Numbered from the stretch's first letter, positions 1 to 9,630 are shown. The stretch is DNA of 64,000 nucleotides from Streptomyces lomondensis (GCF_014651035.1 NZ_BMWC01000013.1:124001-188000); one strand, 5' to 3'. Program-made: numbers and translations. The notes: generated by a model not told the origin, from the sequence alone.

Positions 1-837
1 GCCGAACGGGCCGTCCGCGCCCTCGCCCAGGCCGTCACCTACGCGCAGTGGCGGCGCGACGCCGCGGACCCCGGCAAGGTGCCCGAGTACGAGGACATCG
101 ACGAGAAGGGCGCCGCCGCACTGATCGACGGGCTCCTCGCGCGCGGGCAGGGACTCACGCTCGGCACCGAGGAGACCTGCGACCTGCTCGGCCACTACGG
201 CATCCCCGTCCACCGCGCCCTGCCCGCCCCGACCCCCGACGCCGCCGCCGAGGCCGCCCGCACGCTCGGCTACCCCGTCGCCCTCAAGGCCACCGCCCCG
301 CACCTGAGGCACCGCGCCGACCTGGGCGGCGTCCGCCTCGACCTCGCCGACGAGGACCAACTGCGCCGGTCGTACACCGAGTTGACCGAGCTGTTCGGCG
401 CGCCGGAGGAGCTGCGCCCCGTCGTGCAGCGGATGGCACCCCGCGGCGTGGACGTCGTCGTCCGGGCCGTCATCGACCCCGCGGCCGGAGCCGTGCTCTC
501 CTTCGGACTCGCCGGAGCCGCCTCGCAGCTGCTCGGGGACACGGCGCACCGGCTGATCCCGGTCACCGACCGGGAGGCGACCTCGCTGGTGCGGTCGATC
601 CGCACGGCCCCCCTGCTGTTCGGCTGGCGCGGCTCCGCACCGGCCGACACCCGCGCCCTGGAGGAGCTGCTGCTGCGGGTGTCCCGGCTGGTGGACGACC
701 ACCCCGAGGTCGTCGCGGTCACGCTCGAACCGGTCGTCGTCGCCTCGCACGGACTGAGCGTGCTGGGCGCCTCGGTCCGTCTCGCGCCACCGCCCGCCCG
801 CGACGACCTCGGCCCGCGGACCCTCCCCGCGTACTGA
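1..837 (+). CDS. Acyl-CoA synthetase (ADP-forming type), C-terminal ATP-grasp part, 5' partial
   Basis: The frame is open from base 1, so the gene starts outside the window; 278 residues remain. They read as the ATP-grasp subdomain of ADP-forming acetate-CoA ligase / Pat-like synthetases, with the block GYPVALKATAPHLRHRADLGGVR near residue 90. This domain carries the ATP-binding beta part of the enzyme; the CoA-binding and ligase parts would lie upstream. Many actinobacterial members are fused to a GNAT acetyltransferase, which cannot be judged here. It is followed after 51 bp by the DUF5998 gene on the same strand. Family assignment is solid, substrate unknown. Confidence 0.8.
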   Translation, partial: AERAVRALAQAVTYAQWRRDAADPGKVPEYEDIDEKGAAALIDGLLARGQGLTLGTEETCDLLGHYGIPVHRALPAPTPDAAAEAARTLGYPVALKATAPHLRHRADLGGVRLDLADEDQLRRSYTELTELFGAPEELRPVVQRMAPRGVDVVVRAVIDPAAGAVLSFGLAGAASQLLGDTAHRLIPVTDREATSLVRSIRTAPLLFGWRGSAPADTRALEELLLRVSRLVDDHPEVVAVTLEPVVVASHGLSVLGASVRLAPPPARDDLGPRTLPAY

Positions 838-888
838 CCGGGGGCGAGCGGTGCCTCGCAGTCAGTGGTCCCCCGTAGGATGGGCGTC

Positions 889-1476
889 ATGGCCAAGACC
901 AGTACGACGACCCAGGGGCTGCGGGCGGCGATCGAGCGCAGCGGCTACTACCCGGCCCTCGTGGCCGAGGCGGTGGAGGCCGCCGTGGGCGGCGAGCCCA
1001 TCCGGTCGTACCTGGTCCATCAGGAGACGACGTTCGACCAGAACGAGGTACGCCGGCACGTGACGGTGCTCGTCCTCACGGACAACCGCTTCATCGTCAG
1101 CCACACCGACGAACAGGCCGCCGACACCACCTCCCCGACGCCGTACGCCACGACGTCCACGGAGTCGGTGAAGATCGGCCGCATCTCGTCGATCGTGGTC
1201 AGCCGCGTGGTCGCCAACCCGGAGTCCTACAAGCCGGGCACCCTGCCCCGCGAGGTCGTGCTCACGATCGGCTGGGGCGCCGTCTCCCGCATCGACCTGG
1301 AGCCGGCCGCCTGCGGCGACCCCAACTGCGAGGCGGACCACGGCTACACCGGCAACTCGACGGCGGACGACCTCAGCCTGCGCGTCAGCGAGGCCGGGGA
1401 CGGACCGGAGACCGTGCGCCAGGCACTCGCCTTCGCGCAGGCCCTCTCCGAGGCGACCGCGGACACCGCCCGCTGA
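889..1476 (+). CDS. DUF5998 family protein
   Basis: A 195-residue soluble protein beginning MAKTSTTTQGLR, which I recognise as the actinobacterial DUF5998 family of unknown function. I chose the ATG at 889 because a purine-rich stretch (gtaggatgg) lies about 6 bases upstream; an in-frame ATG at 880 is possible. A Cys pair (CGDPNC) near residue 143 is followed by an acidic/His-rich stretch (EADHGY) that could bind metal, which is inference. The stop overlaps the start of the next gene (TGATG), so the two are probably translationally coupled. Confidence 0.85.
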   Translation: MAKTSTTTQGLRAAIERSGYYPALVAEAVEAAVGGEPIRSYLVHQETTFDQNEVRRHVTVLVLTDNRFIVSHTDEQAADTTSPTPYATTSTESVKIGRISSIVVSRVVANPESYKPGTLPREVVLTIGWGAVSRIDLEPAACGDPNCEADHGYTGNSTADDLSLRVSEAGDGPETVRQALAFAQALSEATADTAR

Positions 1477-2672
1477 TGGCACAGCCGAAGACGGCCTGGG
1501 ACCGCCACCCCGAACCGCTCGCCGTCGCCTCCGCACCGACCCCCGAGTACGGCAGCGGTTCGCTCGCGGACCTGCTGCCCACGCTGGCCGCCGGCCTGGC
1601 CGTGCCGGGCATGACCGCCACGATCACCGAGCTGACCCCCGCCGACCGGAACTGCGTGTTCCTGATCGACGGCCTCGGCTGGGAGCAGCTGAGGGCGCAC
1701 CCCGAGGACGCCCCCTTCATGACGTCCCTGCTCGCCACCTCGCGCGGCGGCACAGGGCGTCCGCTCACCGCCGGCTATCCGGCGACCACGGCGACCTCCC
1801 TGGCCTCCGTCGGCACCGGCCTGCCGCCCGGCGCCCACGGCCTGCCCGGCTACACGGTGCGCAACCCCGACACCGGCGAGCTGATGAACCAGCTGCGCTG
1901 GCAGCCCTGGACCCCGCCCGGCCCTTGGCAGCCCTACCCCACGGTCTTCCGGCTGGCCCACGAGGCGGGCGTGCACGCCGCGCAGGTGTCGTCCCCGACC
2001 TTCGAGAACACCCCGCTCACCAAGATCGCGCTCAGCGGCGGAACGTTCCTCGGGCGGCTGACCGGCGAGGACCGCATGGACCTGGCGGCCGAGCAACTGG
2101 CCGCGGGCGACCGCTCCCTGGTGTACACGTACTTCGCCGAGGTCGACGGCGCCGGCCACCGCTTCGGCGTCGACTCCGACGCCTGGCGCGGCCAGCTCAT
2201 GTACGCCGACCGCCTGGTCCAGCGCCTCGCCGAGCAACTGCCGCCGCGCAGCGCGCTCTACATCACCGCCGACCACGGCATGATCGACGTGCCCTTCGAC
2301 GAGGAGCACCGCATCGACTTCGACGAGGACTGGGAGCTGAGCGCCGGAGTCGCCCTGCTCGGCGGCGAGGGCCGCGCCCGGCACGTCTACGCCGTACCGG
2401 GCGCCGCGAACGACGTCCTCACCTGCTGGCGCGAGGTGCTCGGCGAGCAGTTCTGGGTCGCCTCGCGCGACGAGGCCATCGCGGCGGGCTGGTTCGGGCC
2501 GAAGATCGACGAACGGGTGTACAGCCGTATCGGCGACGTGGTCGCCGCCGCGCGGGACGACGTCCTGCTCATCGCCTCCGAGCGGGAGCCGAAGGAGTCG
2601 GCGATGGTCGGCAACCACGGTTCGATGACCCCTGCCGAGCAGTTGGTCCCCCTGCTCGAAGTACGCTCCTGA
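1476..2672 (+). CDS. Alkaline phosphatase superfamily protein (nucleotide pyrophosphatase/phosphodiesterase type)
   Basis: A 398-residue protein of the type I phosphodiesterase/nucleotide pyrophosphatase family. Visible metal-site elements are FLIDGLGW (Asp65), a Thr-rich nucleophile region TTATSLASVGTG near residue 105, TADHGM near 266 and GNHGS near 384. There is no signal peptide, so it is probably cytosolic. Family members hydrolyse phosphodiester or pyrophosphate bonds; the substrate here is unknown. Its ATG overlaps the stop of the DUF5998 gene, making a two-gene unit, and thymidine kinase follows after 47 bp. Confidence 0.85.
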   Translation: MAQPKTAWDRHPEPLAVASAPTPEYGSGSLADLLPTLAAGLAVPGMTATITELTPADRNCVFLIDGLGWEQLRAHPEDAPFMTSLLATSRGGTGRPLTAGYPATTATSLASVGTGLPPGAHGLPGYTVRNPDTGELMNQLRWQPWTPPGPWQPYPTVFRLAHEAGVHAAQVSSPTFENTPLTKIALSGGTFLGRLTGEDRMDLAAEQLAAGDRSLVYTYFAEVDGAGHRFGVDSDAWRGQLMYADRLVQRLAEQLPPRSALYITADHGMIDVPFDEEHRIDFDEDWELSAGVALLGGEGRARHVYAVPGAANDVLTCWREVLGEQFWVASRDEAIAAGWFGPKIDERVYSRIGDVVAAARDDVLLIASEREPKESAMVGNHGSMTPAEQLVPLLEVRS

Positions 2673-2719
2673 AGCACGCCCCACCCCGACCCCTCACGCC
2701 GAAAGGTGCTCAACTCCAC

Positions 2720-3370
2720 ATGCCCGAGCTGGTGTTCTTCTCCGGAACGATGGACTGCGGGAAGTCGACGCTGGCTCTCCAGATCGAGCACAACCGATCG
2801 GCGCGCGGCCTGCAGGGCATGATCTTCTCGCGTGACGACCGCGCCGGCGAGGGCAAGCTGTCCTCGCGCCTCGGCCTGGTCACGGACGCGGTGGAGGTCG
2901 AGGACGGGCAGGACCTCTTCGCCTACCTCGTCGACCATCTCTCGCGGGGCGGCCGCGCCGACTACGTGATCGTCGACGAGGCGCAGTTCCTCGCGCCGGA
3001 GCAGATCGACCAACTCGCGCGCGTGGTCGACGACCTGGGCCTCGACGTCTACGCCTTCGGCATCACGACCGACTTCCGCTCCAAGCTGTTCCCCGGCTCC
3101 CAGCGGCTGGTGGAACTGGCCGACCGGGTCGAGGTGCTCCAGGTCGAGGCCCTGTGCTGGTGCGGTGCCCGCGCCACGCACAACGCCCGGACGATAGGCG
3201 GCGTCATGGTCGTCGAGGGAGCCCAGGTGGTCGTCGGCGACGTCACGCACTCCGCCGACGAGGTCGGGTACGAGGTCCTGTGCCGCCGCCACCACCGCCG
3301 CCGTATGACCGCGGCGACGGCCCGTGCGGCGGCCTTGTCGCCGGACGTGCTGCCGGTGACGTCGGCCTGA
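2720..3370 (+). CDS. tdk: Thymidine kinase
   Basis: A 216-residue type II thymidine kinase, which phosphorylates thymidine to dTMP in the pyrimidine salvage pathway. The P-loop GTMDCGKST covers residues 9-17, and the DEAQF block with the catalytic Glu lies at 86-90. C-terminal Cys/His residues (CWCGA and LCRRHH) match the zinc-binding lasso domain. The start at 2720 gives the canonical N-terminus MPELVFFSG; the frame is open further upstream, but that part overlaps the preceding gene. Length is typical of the family. Confidence 0.93.
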   Translation: MPELVFFSGTMDCGKSTLALQIEHNRSARGLQGMIFSRDDRAGEGKLSSRLGLVTDAVEVEDGQDLFAYLVDHLSRGGRADYVIVDEAQFLAPEQIDQLARVVDDLGLDVYAFGITTDFRSKLFPGSQRLVELADRVEVLQVEALCWCGARATHNARTIGGVMVVEGAQVVVGDVTHSADEVGYEVLCRRHHRRRMTAATARAAALSPDVLPVTSA

Positions 3371-3401
3371 GCAGCATGCGGGCAGGCCGTCGGACGGGCC
3401 G

Positions 3402-4205
3402 TCAGCCCGCCGGTTGCAGCAGCGCGAACCGCGCCCCCTCAGGGTCCGCCACCCTCGCCACCCGCCCGTGCGCCGTGTCGTGCACCGGCTTCAGGACGTG
3501 CCCGCCCAGGTGGACGAGATGGTCCAGGGCGTCGTCGACGTCGGCGACCTGGAAGTACGTCACCCAGTGCGCGCCCCGGTCGCGGGGCAGGGCCTGCCCC
3601 AGTCCGTGGATGCCGGCGACGGGCCCGCCCCCGAGGTGCAGGGTCACGCAGTCGAAGTCGGCGGAGACCATCGGCTCCTCCTCGTAGCCGAACACCGTCC
3701 GGTAGAACTTCGCGACGCTCGCCGTCTCGAAGGTCAGCAGCTCGTTCCAGGCGGGCGTGCCGGGGACGCCCGAGACGGTCGTGCCGAGGTGCGCGGCGGC
3801 CTGCCAGATGCCGAAGACCGCGCCCGACGGGTCGGAGCAGATGGCCAGGCGGCCGGCGTCGGCGGCGTCCAGCGGGCCCACCCCGATCGTGCCGCCGCAG
3901 CTGCGCACCGTCTCGGCCGTCCGGTCCACGTTCCGGGAGGCGAAGTAGGGGGTCCACGCGATGGGCAGATGCCGGTCCGGGGGCAGCCGGCCGATGCCCG
4001 CCACCTCGCGCTCGTCGAGCAGCGCGCGCACATACGGGCCGAGCTGCTGGGGGCCCGGCCGGAACTCCCAGCCGAACAGCGCTCCGTAGAACTCCTCGGT
4101 CGCGGCCGGCCCGTGCACCATCAGGCTCACCCAGCAGGGCGCGCCGGGCGCGTGCCGGGCGGGTGTTTCGCCGTTCGGGCCGGTGGACCCCCGGGTGTCG
4201 GTCAT
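3402..4205 (-). CDS. VOC (glyoxalase/bleomycin-resistance fold) family protein
   Basis: A 267-residue protein with two tandem VOC modules. The first begins CWVSLMVHGPAATEEFYGALFG near residue 24, and the second begins WNELLTFETASVAKFYRTVFGY near residue 152. Two-module proteins of this kind are common in Streptomyces, often annotated as hydroxylases or glyoxalases without a known substrate. The ATG at 4205 has a GAAGAGAG-like ribosome site just upstream; a longer frame from 4265 lacks one. It is convergent with tdk and divergent from the rhodanese gene. Confidence 0.85.
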   Translation of the reverse strand: MTDTRGSTGPNGETPARHAPGAPCWVSLMVHGPAATEEFYGALFGWEFRPGPQQLGPYVRALLDEREVAGIGRLPPDRHLPIAWTPYFASRNVDRTAETVRSCGGTIGVGPLDAADAGRLAICSDPSGAVFGIWQAAAHLGTTVSGVPGTPAWNELLTFETASVAKFYRTVFGYEEEPMVSADFDCVTLHLGGGPVAGIHGLGQALPRDRGAHWVTYFQVADVDDALDHLVHLGGHVLKPVHDTAHGRVARVADPEGARFALLQPAG

Positions 4206-4459
4206 CGTCACTCTCTTCTCGGCCTCGTGCGGCCGTTTTCTCCGCAGCCCTCGTGGGGCGGGCACGCCCTGTGGGGCGGCTCTTGTCCGGAGAATGCCTG
4301 ATGTGCGCGGCGCTGTCCCTTGCGGCGCGCTTATCGGCAGGTGTCGTTCAGCTGTACAGCATGTGCTTGTTCCCGTACGCCAGGTGATCGTCTGCGACCG
4401 GCCGGGCCGAGGGGCCGAGCAGGACGGCGCGGCCGGTCCGGTGCGCGAGGATGGGGAAC

Positions 4460-5311
4460 ATGAACGCCATCATCTCCGCATCCGACCTCGCGAGCGCCCT
4501 GACGGGCGCCCGTCCGCCGGTCCTGCTCGATGTCCGCTGGCAGCTCACCGCGGCCAAGGCGGCGGGTGAGCCGCCGTACGACGGCCGGGCCGCGTACGAG
4601 GCAGGGCACCTGCCGGGGGCCGTCTACGTCGACCTGGACCGCGAGTTGGCCTCCGCGCCGGGCCAGGGCGGCCGGCATCCGCTGCCCGACCTCGCGCGCT
4701 TCGGGGCCGCGATGCGCCGGGCGGGCGTGTCGTCCGGGACGCCCGTGGTCGTCTACGACGGCGGGCAGGGGTGGGCGGCGGCCCGGGCGTGGTGGCTGCT
4801 GCGCTGGACGGGGCACCCGGACGTGCGGGTCCTCGACGGCGGGTTGTCGGCCTGGGAGGGGCCGTTGGAGAAGTCGGTGCCGACGCCGGAGGAGGGTGAC
4901 TTCGTGCCGGAACCGGGAGCGGCGGGGCTGCTCGACGCCGACGCCGCCGCAGCGTTGGCGCGCTCCGGGGTGCTGCTGGACGCGCGGGCGGGGGAGCGGT
5001 ACCGGGGTGAGGTGGAGCCGATCGATCCGGTGGCCGGGCACATCCCGGGCGCGCTGTCGGCGCCCACCACGGAGAACGTGGGGCCGGACGGCTGCTTCCT
5101 CCCCGCCGAGGAACTGCGGGAGCGCTTCAAGGGGCTCGGTGTGTCCGAGGGTTCCCGGGTCGGCGTGTACTGCGGGTCGGGCGTCTCCGCCGCCCACGAG
5201 GTCCTGGCGCTGGCGGTCGCGGGCATTCCGGCGGACCTGTACGTCGGGTCGTGGTCGGAGTGGTCCTCGGACCCGGACCGGCCGGTCGCGGTGGGGCCGG
5301 ATCCCCAGTAG
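4460..5311 (+). CDS. Sulfurtransferase, two rhodanese domains (SseA-like)
   Basis: A 283-residue protein with two rhodanese domains. The N-terminal one (LLDVRWQL, YEAGHLPGAVYVDLD) lacks the active Cys. The C-terminal one carries the loop YCGSGVSA, with the persulfide-forming Cys near residue 238. Such thiosulfate or 3-mercaptopyruvate sulfurtransferases move sulfane sulfur to cyanide or thiols. I chose the ATG at 4460 over 4451 from the spacing to GGATGGGGA. The gene ends at a strong bidirectional hairpin shared with sepH. Confidence 0.88.
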   Translation: MNAIISASDLASALTGARPPVLLDVRWQLTAAKAAGEPPYDGRAAYEAGHLPGAVYVDLDRELASAPGQGGRHPLPDLARFGAAMRRAGVSSGTPVVVYDGGQGWAAARAWWLLRWTGHPDVRVLDGGLSAWEGPLEKSVPTPEEGDFVPEPGAAGLLDADAAAALARSGVLLDARAGERYRGEVEPIDPVAGHIPGALSAPTTENVGPDGCFLPAEELRERFKGLGVSEGSRVGVYCGSGVSAAHEVLALAVAGIPADLYVGSWSEWSSDPDRPVAVGPDPQ

Positions 5312-5318
5312 CCCGACG

Positions 5319-5359
5319 CGGGAAGAGGGCCGCGCCTTGCGGGCGCGGCCCTCTTCCCG
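5319..5359. terminator. Bidirectional terminator between the rhodanese gene and sepH
   Basis: A perfect 18-bp inverted repeat (5319-5336 with 5342-5359) closes a 5-base loop, between two convergent genes whose stops lie 8 and 15 bases away. There is no long T tract, as is usual in Streptomyces. Confidence 0.85.
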
Positions 5360-5373
5360 TGCAGCCGATCCGG

Positions 5374-6405
5374 CTACTCCTGCTTCTTGCGCCGCGTCCC
5401 GAACACGATCTCGTCCCAGCTGGGGACGGCCGCTCTGCGGCCCGGGCGGACGCCGTCGGCCTCCGCCTGGCGGTCGGTGGCGCCGATGAGCCGGTCGCGG
5501 TGGCTCCCGACGGAGCGCGGCATGAGGACGTCCGCGTAGGCGGAACCGGCCGAGGCCGCGGGAGCCGGGGGCTCCTCCTCCTCGGGCTCGGCGACGGGCT
5601 CCTCCTCGGGCTCCACCGGTGCCGCCGGGCGCTCCGGAACCACCAGGTCACCGCGGAAGCTGGGCACCGCCTCCAGCAGGCTGGTCAGCGAGTCCCGCTC
5701 GCCCGTGCTCTCCTCGACCGGTTCGGACGCCTGCGCGGGCAGGCTGGGCCGCTCGGGGCGGTCCAGCGGTCTGTCGCGCGGGAGCCGGGCGATCCGCGGG
5801 ACGAACGGGAAGCTGGGCTCGGGCGCGGCCAGGTCGTCGGACTCGCCGATCAGCGAGCGCGCCTCGTCGTCGACGGCCTGGACGAGCCGCCGGGGCGGGT
5901 CGTACGTCCAGCTCGCCGAGTGCGGCTCGCCCGCGACGCGGTAGACCAGCAGGACCTCCCAGGTGCCGTCGTCACGACGCCACGAGTCCCACTGGACGGT
6001 GTCCTTGTCGGCCCCGCGCAGCAGCAGCCGCTCCTGCACGGCCTCGCCGAGGGGGGGACCGGAGTTCTCGCCGGGGCGGCGGACCGGGGTCTTGCGGGCC
6101 CGCTCGGCCATGAACGCACGCTCGGCGAGCACGGGTCCCTCGAAGCGGCGGACCCGGTCGACGGGGATGCCTGCCATCTGCGCGACCTCTTCCGCGGTCG
6201 CGCCGGCACGTATACGCGCCTGGATGTCGCGGGGGCGGAGGTGGCTCTCCACCTCGATCTCGATCTGGCCGAGGCGGGGACGGTCGCCGCGCACGGCGGC
6301 GCGGAGCCGTTCGTCGATCGGCAGCGTGTACTCCGTGCTGTCCGCAGCCTTCAGCACCAGCCGTGTGCCGTCATTCGAGACGGCCACGACACGCAGTTCG
6401 GGCAT
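5374..6405 (-). CDS. sepH: Cell division protein SepH
   Basis: A 343-residue protein matching SepH (DUF3071), the actinobacterial FtsZ-binding protein that promotes Z-ring assembly. The N-terminal conserved domain (MPELRVVAVSNDGTRLVLK to about residue 170) includes the helix-turn-helix-like stretch ATAEEVAQMAGIPVDRVRRFEGPVLAERAFMAE. The middle is a Pro/Glu-rich linker, and the C-terminus is a basic tail ending RRAAVPSWDEIVFGTRRKKQE. The start at 6405 is fixed by GGGAGGT upstream; the longer frame to 6492 has no such site. Confidence 0.92.
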   Translation of the reverse strand: MPELRVVAVSNDGTRLVLKAADSTEYTLPIDERLRAAVRGDRPRLGQIEIEVESHLRPRDIQARIRAGATAEEVAQMAGIPVDRVRRFEGPVLAERAFMAERARKTPVRRPGENSGPPLGEAVQERLLLRGADKDTVQWDSWRRDDGTWEVLLVYRVAGEPHSASWTYDPPRRLVQAVDDEARSLIGESDDLAAPEPSFPFVPRIARLPRDRPLDRPERPSLPAQASEPVEESTGERDSLTSLLEAVPSFRGDLVVPERPAAPVEPEEEPVAEPEEEEPPAPAASAGSAYADVLMPRSVGSHRDRLIGATDRQAEADGVRPGRRAAVPSWDEIVFGTRRKKQE

Positions 6406-7112
6406 GGGGACCTCCCGGGTGGTGCCTGCCGACGTCACGTGCGTCGCTGCTTCCGCTAGTCGAGTGTGGCCTGCCCGGGTGCAGCCTGCCACAACCTTGC
6501 CGAGTTGCCCGGCGTGTCGGGCGCTGGCCCTGGAACGCCGTTATGGCACGGTTACCTATTCGCAACGCTAAGTGACGAACTCCATCACCCTGTGCAACTA
6601 GCCCCCTCCCGGCGGTCCTTAAAGGCCCTGTACACCCTGACGGGAGACCGGACCCAGGGCTCGCAACAGTACTCCATTTGGGCCACGTGCGTGGATTGGC
6701 ACGCCGCCCAACTTCTGGCAAGAGGGGGGACTTGGCCGCCCTCTGCCCCCTTTTCGTGATCTTGAACGTGGGGAACTTCACGTAATCACCGGAATCGGAA
6801 CTAAGGGTTTCGGTCGCACGTCCCCCACCGGCGAGCAGATCCGCGGCGCACGCGCCGCCGCCACCCGGCCAGTTCACCGAGGGCACCGTGTACCGCGCCC
6901 GGGTAGGGGGCGCTGGAAGCGCCCGGTGTCCGGTGAGACCGGCGGTTCGCACTCCGGTTCCGGGGGTGACGGCGGGGCCACGACCGGAACGTCCACGGGA
7001 GCGCCGCGGGACGAGAACGTCTCGCCTTCCCCGGGCGAGGACGGGAGTACGGGCCCCACCCCGGCCCCCAGCCAGAGCGAGGACCCCGCGCACACCACCC
7101 CCGGCGCGTCGC
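6406..7112. other. 700-bp intergenic region upstream of sepH, no supported gene
   Basis: This stretch separates sepH from the lactone oxidase and is locally less GC-rich around 6540-6800. No frame with family resemblance and a ribosome site is visible. A GTG frame at 6926-7189 would encode an 87-residue Gly/Ser/Thr/Pro-rich chain, but it runs into the 3' end of the oxidase gene and has no ribosome site. It may be the relic of an extracellular protein tail. The sepH promoter must lie in the first part. Confidence 0.5.
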
Positions 7113-8432
7113 CTACGCCCCCAGAACCCTCCGCAAGTAGTCGTTCTGGAACCGCCGGTCAGGGTCGAGACGGTCCCGCAGCGCCGTGAACTCGCCGAAG
7201 CGCGGATACACCCGGGAGAAGTACTCGGCGTCCCGAGTGTGGATCTTGCCCCAGTGCGGACGGCCCTCGTGGGCGGTGAAGATGCGTTCGGCCGCGGTGA
7301 AGTACCGCTGGTAGGGCGTGCCCTGGAACATGTGGACGGCGATGTACGCGGTGTCGCGGCCGGATGCGGTGGACAGCGTGATGTCGTCGGCCGGGGCGGT
7401 GCGCACCTCCACGGGGAAGCTGACCTTCAGCCCGGAGCGGTCGACCATGGTCTTCAGCTCGCGCAGCGCCTCGACGACGGCCGCGCGCGGAACGGCGTAC
7501 TCCATCTCCACGAAGCGCACCCGGCGCGGAGACGTGAAGACCTTGTAAGGGATGTCGGTGTAGGTCCGCGCGGACAGGGCCTTGCTGGAGATCTGGGCGA
7601 TCGCGGGGATCGTGGCGGGCACCGCGCGGCCGACCCAGTTGGCCACCTGGAAGACGCCGTTGGAGAGGAACTCGTCCTCGAACCAGCTCTTCAGCTGCGG
7701 CACCGGCTTCTCCGGGCCCGCGCTGCGGTTGTTGCGCTTGGTGTTGGTGTTCCCCGTGTGCGGGAACCAGTAGAACTCGAAGTGCTCGTTCTCGGCCCAG
7801 AGTTCCTCGAAGTCGGCGAGCACCCTGTCGAACGGCATCGGCTCCTCGCGGGCCGTGAGCAGGAACACCGGCTCGACGGCGAACGTGATCGCCGTGACGA
7901 TGCCCAGGGCACCGAGGCCGATGCGGGCGGCCGCGAAGACCTCCGGGTTCTCCTTCTCGGAGCAGGTGAGGACCGAACCGTCGGCGGTGACCAGCTCCAG
8001 GCCCCGGATCTGGGCGGCGATCGAGCCGGAGTCGCGGCCGGTGCCGTGCGTGCCGGTGCTGGTGGCCCCGGAGACCGTCTGCTCCATGATGTCGCCCATG
8101 TTGGTCAGCGACAGTCCCTCACGCGCCAGGGCCATGTTGAGCCTCTTGAGCGGGGTGCCGGCCTCCACCGTGACCGTCATGTTCTCGCGGTCGATGTCAC
8201 GTATGCCGGTCAACAGTTGAGGGCGGATCAACACACCGTCCGTCGCGGCTATGGCGGTGAAGGAGTGCCCCGTGCCGACGGCCTTCACCTTGAGGCCGTC
8301 CTCGGCGGCCCGCCGCACGGCGGCGGCCAGCTCGTCGACGGAGGCCGGGGTGACCTCCCGCGCGGGACGCGCCAGGACGTTGCCGCCCCAGTTACGCCAC
8401 GTGCCGTTCTTTCCGTTCGCTGTGCTGCTCAA
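7113..8432 (-). CDS. D-arabinono-1,4-lactone oxidase (FAD-linked, VAO/PCMH fold)
   Basis: A 439-residue FAD-dependent sugar-lactone oxidase. Its FAD-binding PCMH domain shows NWGGNVLARPAREVTPASVDEL near the N-terminus and GTGHSF near residue 55. The C-terminal ALO domain ends RPHWGKIHTRDAEYFSRVYP and FQNDYLRRVLGA. Members oxidise aldonolactones or polyols using O2. I chose the TTG at 8432 because GGGAGGC sits 7 bases upstream and the family N-terminus starts there. Its first 41 bases overlap the 3' end of the MFS gene, which points to an operon with coupled translation. Confidence 0.85.
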   Translation of the reverse strand: MSSTANGKNGTWRNWGGNVLARPAREVTPASVDELAAAVRRAAEDGLKVKAVGTGHSFTAIAATDGVLIRPQLLTGIRDIDRENMTVTVEAGTPLKRLNMALAREGLSLTNMGDIMEQTVSGATSTGTHGTGRDSGSIAAQIRGLELVTADGSVLTCSEKENPEVFAAARIGLGALGIVTAITFAVEPVFLLTAREEPMPFDRVLADFEELWAENEHFEFYWFPHTGNTNTKRNNRSAGPEKPVPQLKSWFEDEFLSNGVFQVANWVGRAVPATIPAIAQISSKALSARTYTDIPYKVFTSPRRVRFVEMEYAVPRAAVVEALRELKTMVDRSGLKVSFPVEVRTAPADDITLSTASGRDTAYIAVHMFQGTPYQRYFTAAERIFTAHEGRPHWGKIHTRDAEYFSRVYPRFGEFTALRDRLDPDRRFQNDYLRRVLGA

Positions 8433-9630
8433 CGGAGCCTCCCCGACCCGGTGCCGGTCGCTTGAGCCGGCGGAACCCGAGGAAACCCACCGCGACCGCG
8501 ACGGCCCCGGCCACGGCCGGAACCCCGTACCCCGCACGCGCCCCGGCCGCGTCGATCACCCAGCCGGCCGCGGAGGAGCCGAGCGCGACTCCCACCGCGA
8601 GCCCGGTGCTCACCCAGGTCATGCCTTCGGTGAGCTGCGCGCGTGGTACGTGCTCTTCGATGAGGGACATGGTCGTGATCATCGTAGGAGCGATGGACAG
8701 ACCCGCAACGAACAGCGCCACGGCCAGAAACGGCAAGTTTCCGACCAGTAGGAGGGGGATCATACTCACGGCCATGGCGCACACGCCCAGCAACCACCGG
8801 CGTTCCGGCGCCCCGGCGAAGTGCATGAGGCCGAAAACCATGCCTGCCACGCAGGAACCGGCCGCGTACAGCGCGAGGACCACGCTCGCGGCGGCCTTGT
8901 GCCCCTCCTCGTCGGCGAAGGCCACGGTGACCACGTCGACCGCCCCGAAGATCGCCCCGGTGGCGACGAAGGTGGCCACCAGGACCTGAAGCCCCGGCGC
9001 GCGCAGCGCGCTGCCGCCGCCCTTGCGCTCGCGCGGGTGCGGCTCCGGCTCGGTGGCGCGCTGCGCGGTCAGCCAGAACACGCCGACCGCCAGGAAGCAG
9101 GCGGCGATCAGCGGACCGGCCTCCGGGAACCAGGCCGTGGACAGCCCGATGGAGATGATCGGCCCGAAGATGAAGCACACCTCGTCCACCACGGACTCGA
9201 AGGAGTACGCGGTGTGCAGCTGCGGCGTGCCCCGGTACAGGGCCGCCCAGCGGGCCCGGATCATCGCGCCGACGCTCGGGACGCAGCCGATGCCGACACA
9301 GGCCACGTACAGCACCCAGTCCGGCCACCCGTAGTGCGCCGCGAACAGCAGCACGGCCGCCGCCGTGAGCGAGATCAGCGTCGCCGGGCGCAGCACCCGC
9401 CGCTGCCCGTACTGGTCCACCAGCCGCGAGACCTGCGGTCCGGCCACCGCGGCGGCCAGCGCGATGGTGGCCGACAGGGCACCGGCCAGGCCGTACCGCC
9501 CGGTGAGCTGGGAGACCATCGTGACCACGCCGATGCCCATCATGGACAGCGGCATCCGGCCGAGGAAGCCCGCGGCGGAGAAGCGTTTGCTGCCGGGGGC
9601 GGCGAACAGGGCGCGGTAGGGGCTGGGCAA
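8392..9630 (-). CDS. MFS transporter
   Basis: A 412-residue major facilitator with about 12 hydrophobic segments. The loop SRLVDQYGQRRVLRP after the second to third segment is the classic MFS motif between TM2 and TM3. The TTG at 9630 gives the N-terminus MPSPYRALFAAPGSKRFSA, with GGAG about 7 bases upstream; the longer frame to 9747 looks non-coding. The tail is charged (RKERHVA). It is divergent from hemH and overlaps the lactone oxidase downstream. Substrate unknown. Confidence 0.82.
   Translation of the reverse strand: MPSPYRALFAAPGSKRFSAAGFLGRMPLSMMGIGVVTMVSQLTGRYGLAGALSATIALAAAVAGPQVSRLVDQYGQRRVLRPATLISLTAAAVLLFAAHYGWPDWVLYVACVGIGCVPSVGAMIRARWAALYRGTPQLHTAYSFESVVDEVCFIFGPIISIGLSTAWFPEAGPLIAACFLAVGVFWLTAQRATEPEPHPRERKGGGSALRAPGLQVLVATFVATGAIFGAVDVVTVAFADEEGHKAAASVVLALYAAGSCVAGMVFGLMHFAGAPERRWLLGVCAMAVSMIPLLLVGNLPFLAVALFVAGLSIAPTMITTMSLIEEHVPRAQLTEGMTWVSTGLAVGVALGSSAAGWVIDAAGARAGYGVPAVAGAVAVAVGFLGFRRLKRPAPGRGGSVEQHSERKERHVA

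Noticed and set aside
6926..7189. 87-residue Gly/Ser/Pro-rich frame upstream of the lactone oxidase
   Set aside because: No ribosome site, overlaps the oxidase 3' end, and high-GC DNA gives such low-complexity frames by chance; mentioned only as a possible relic.
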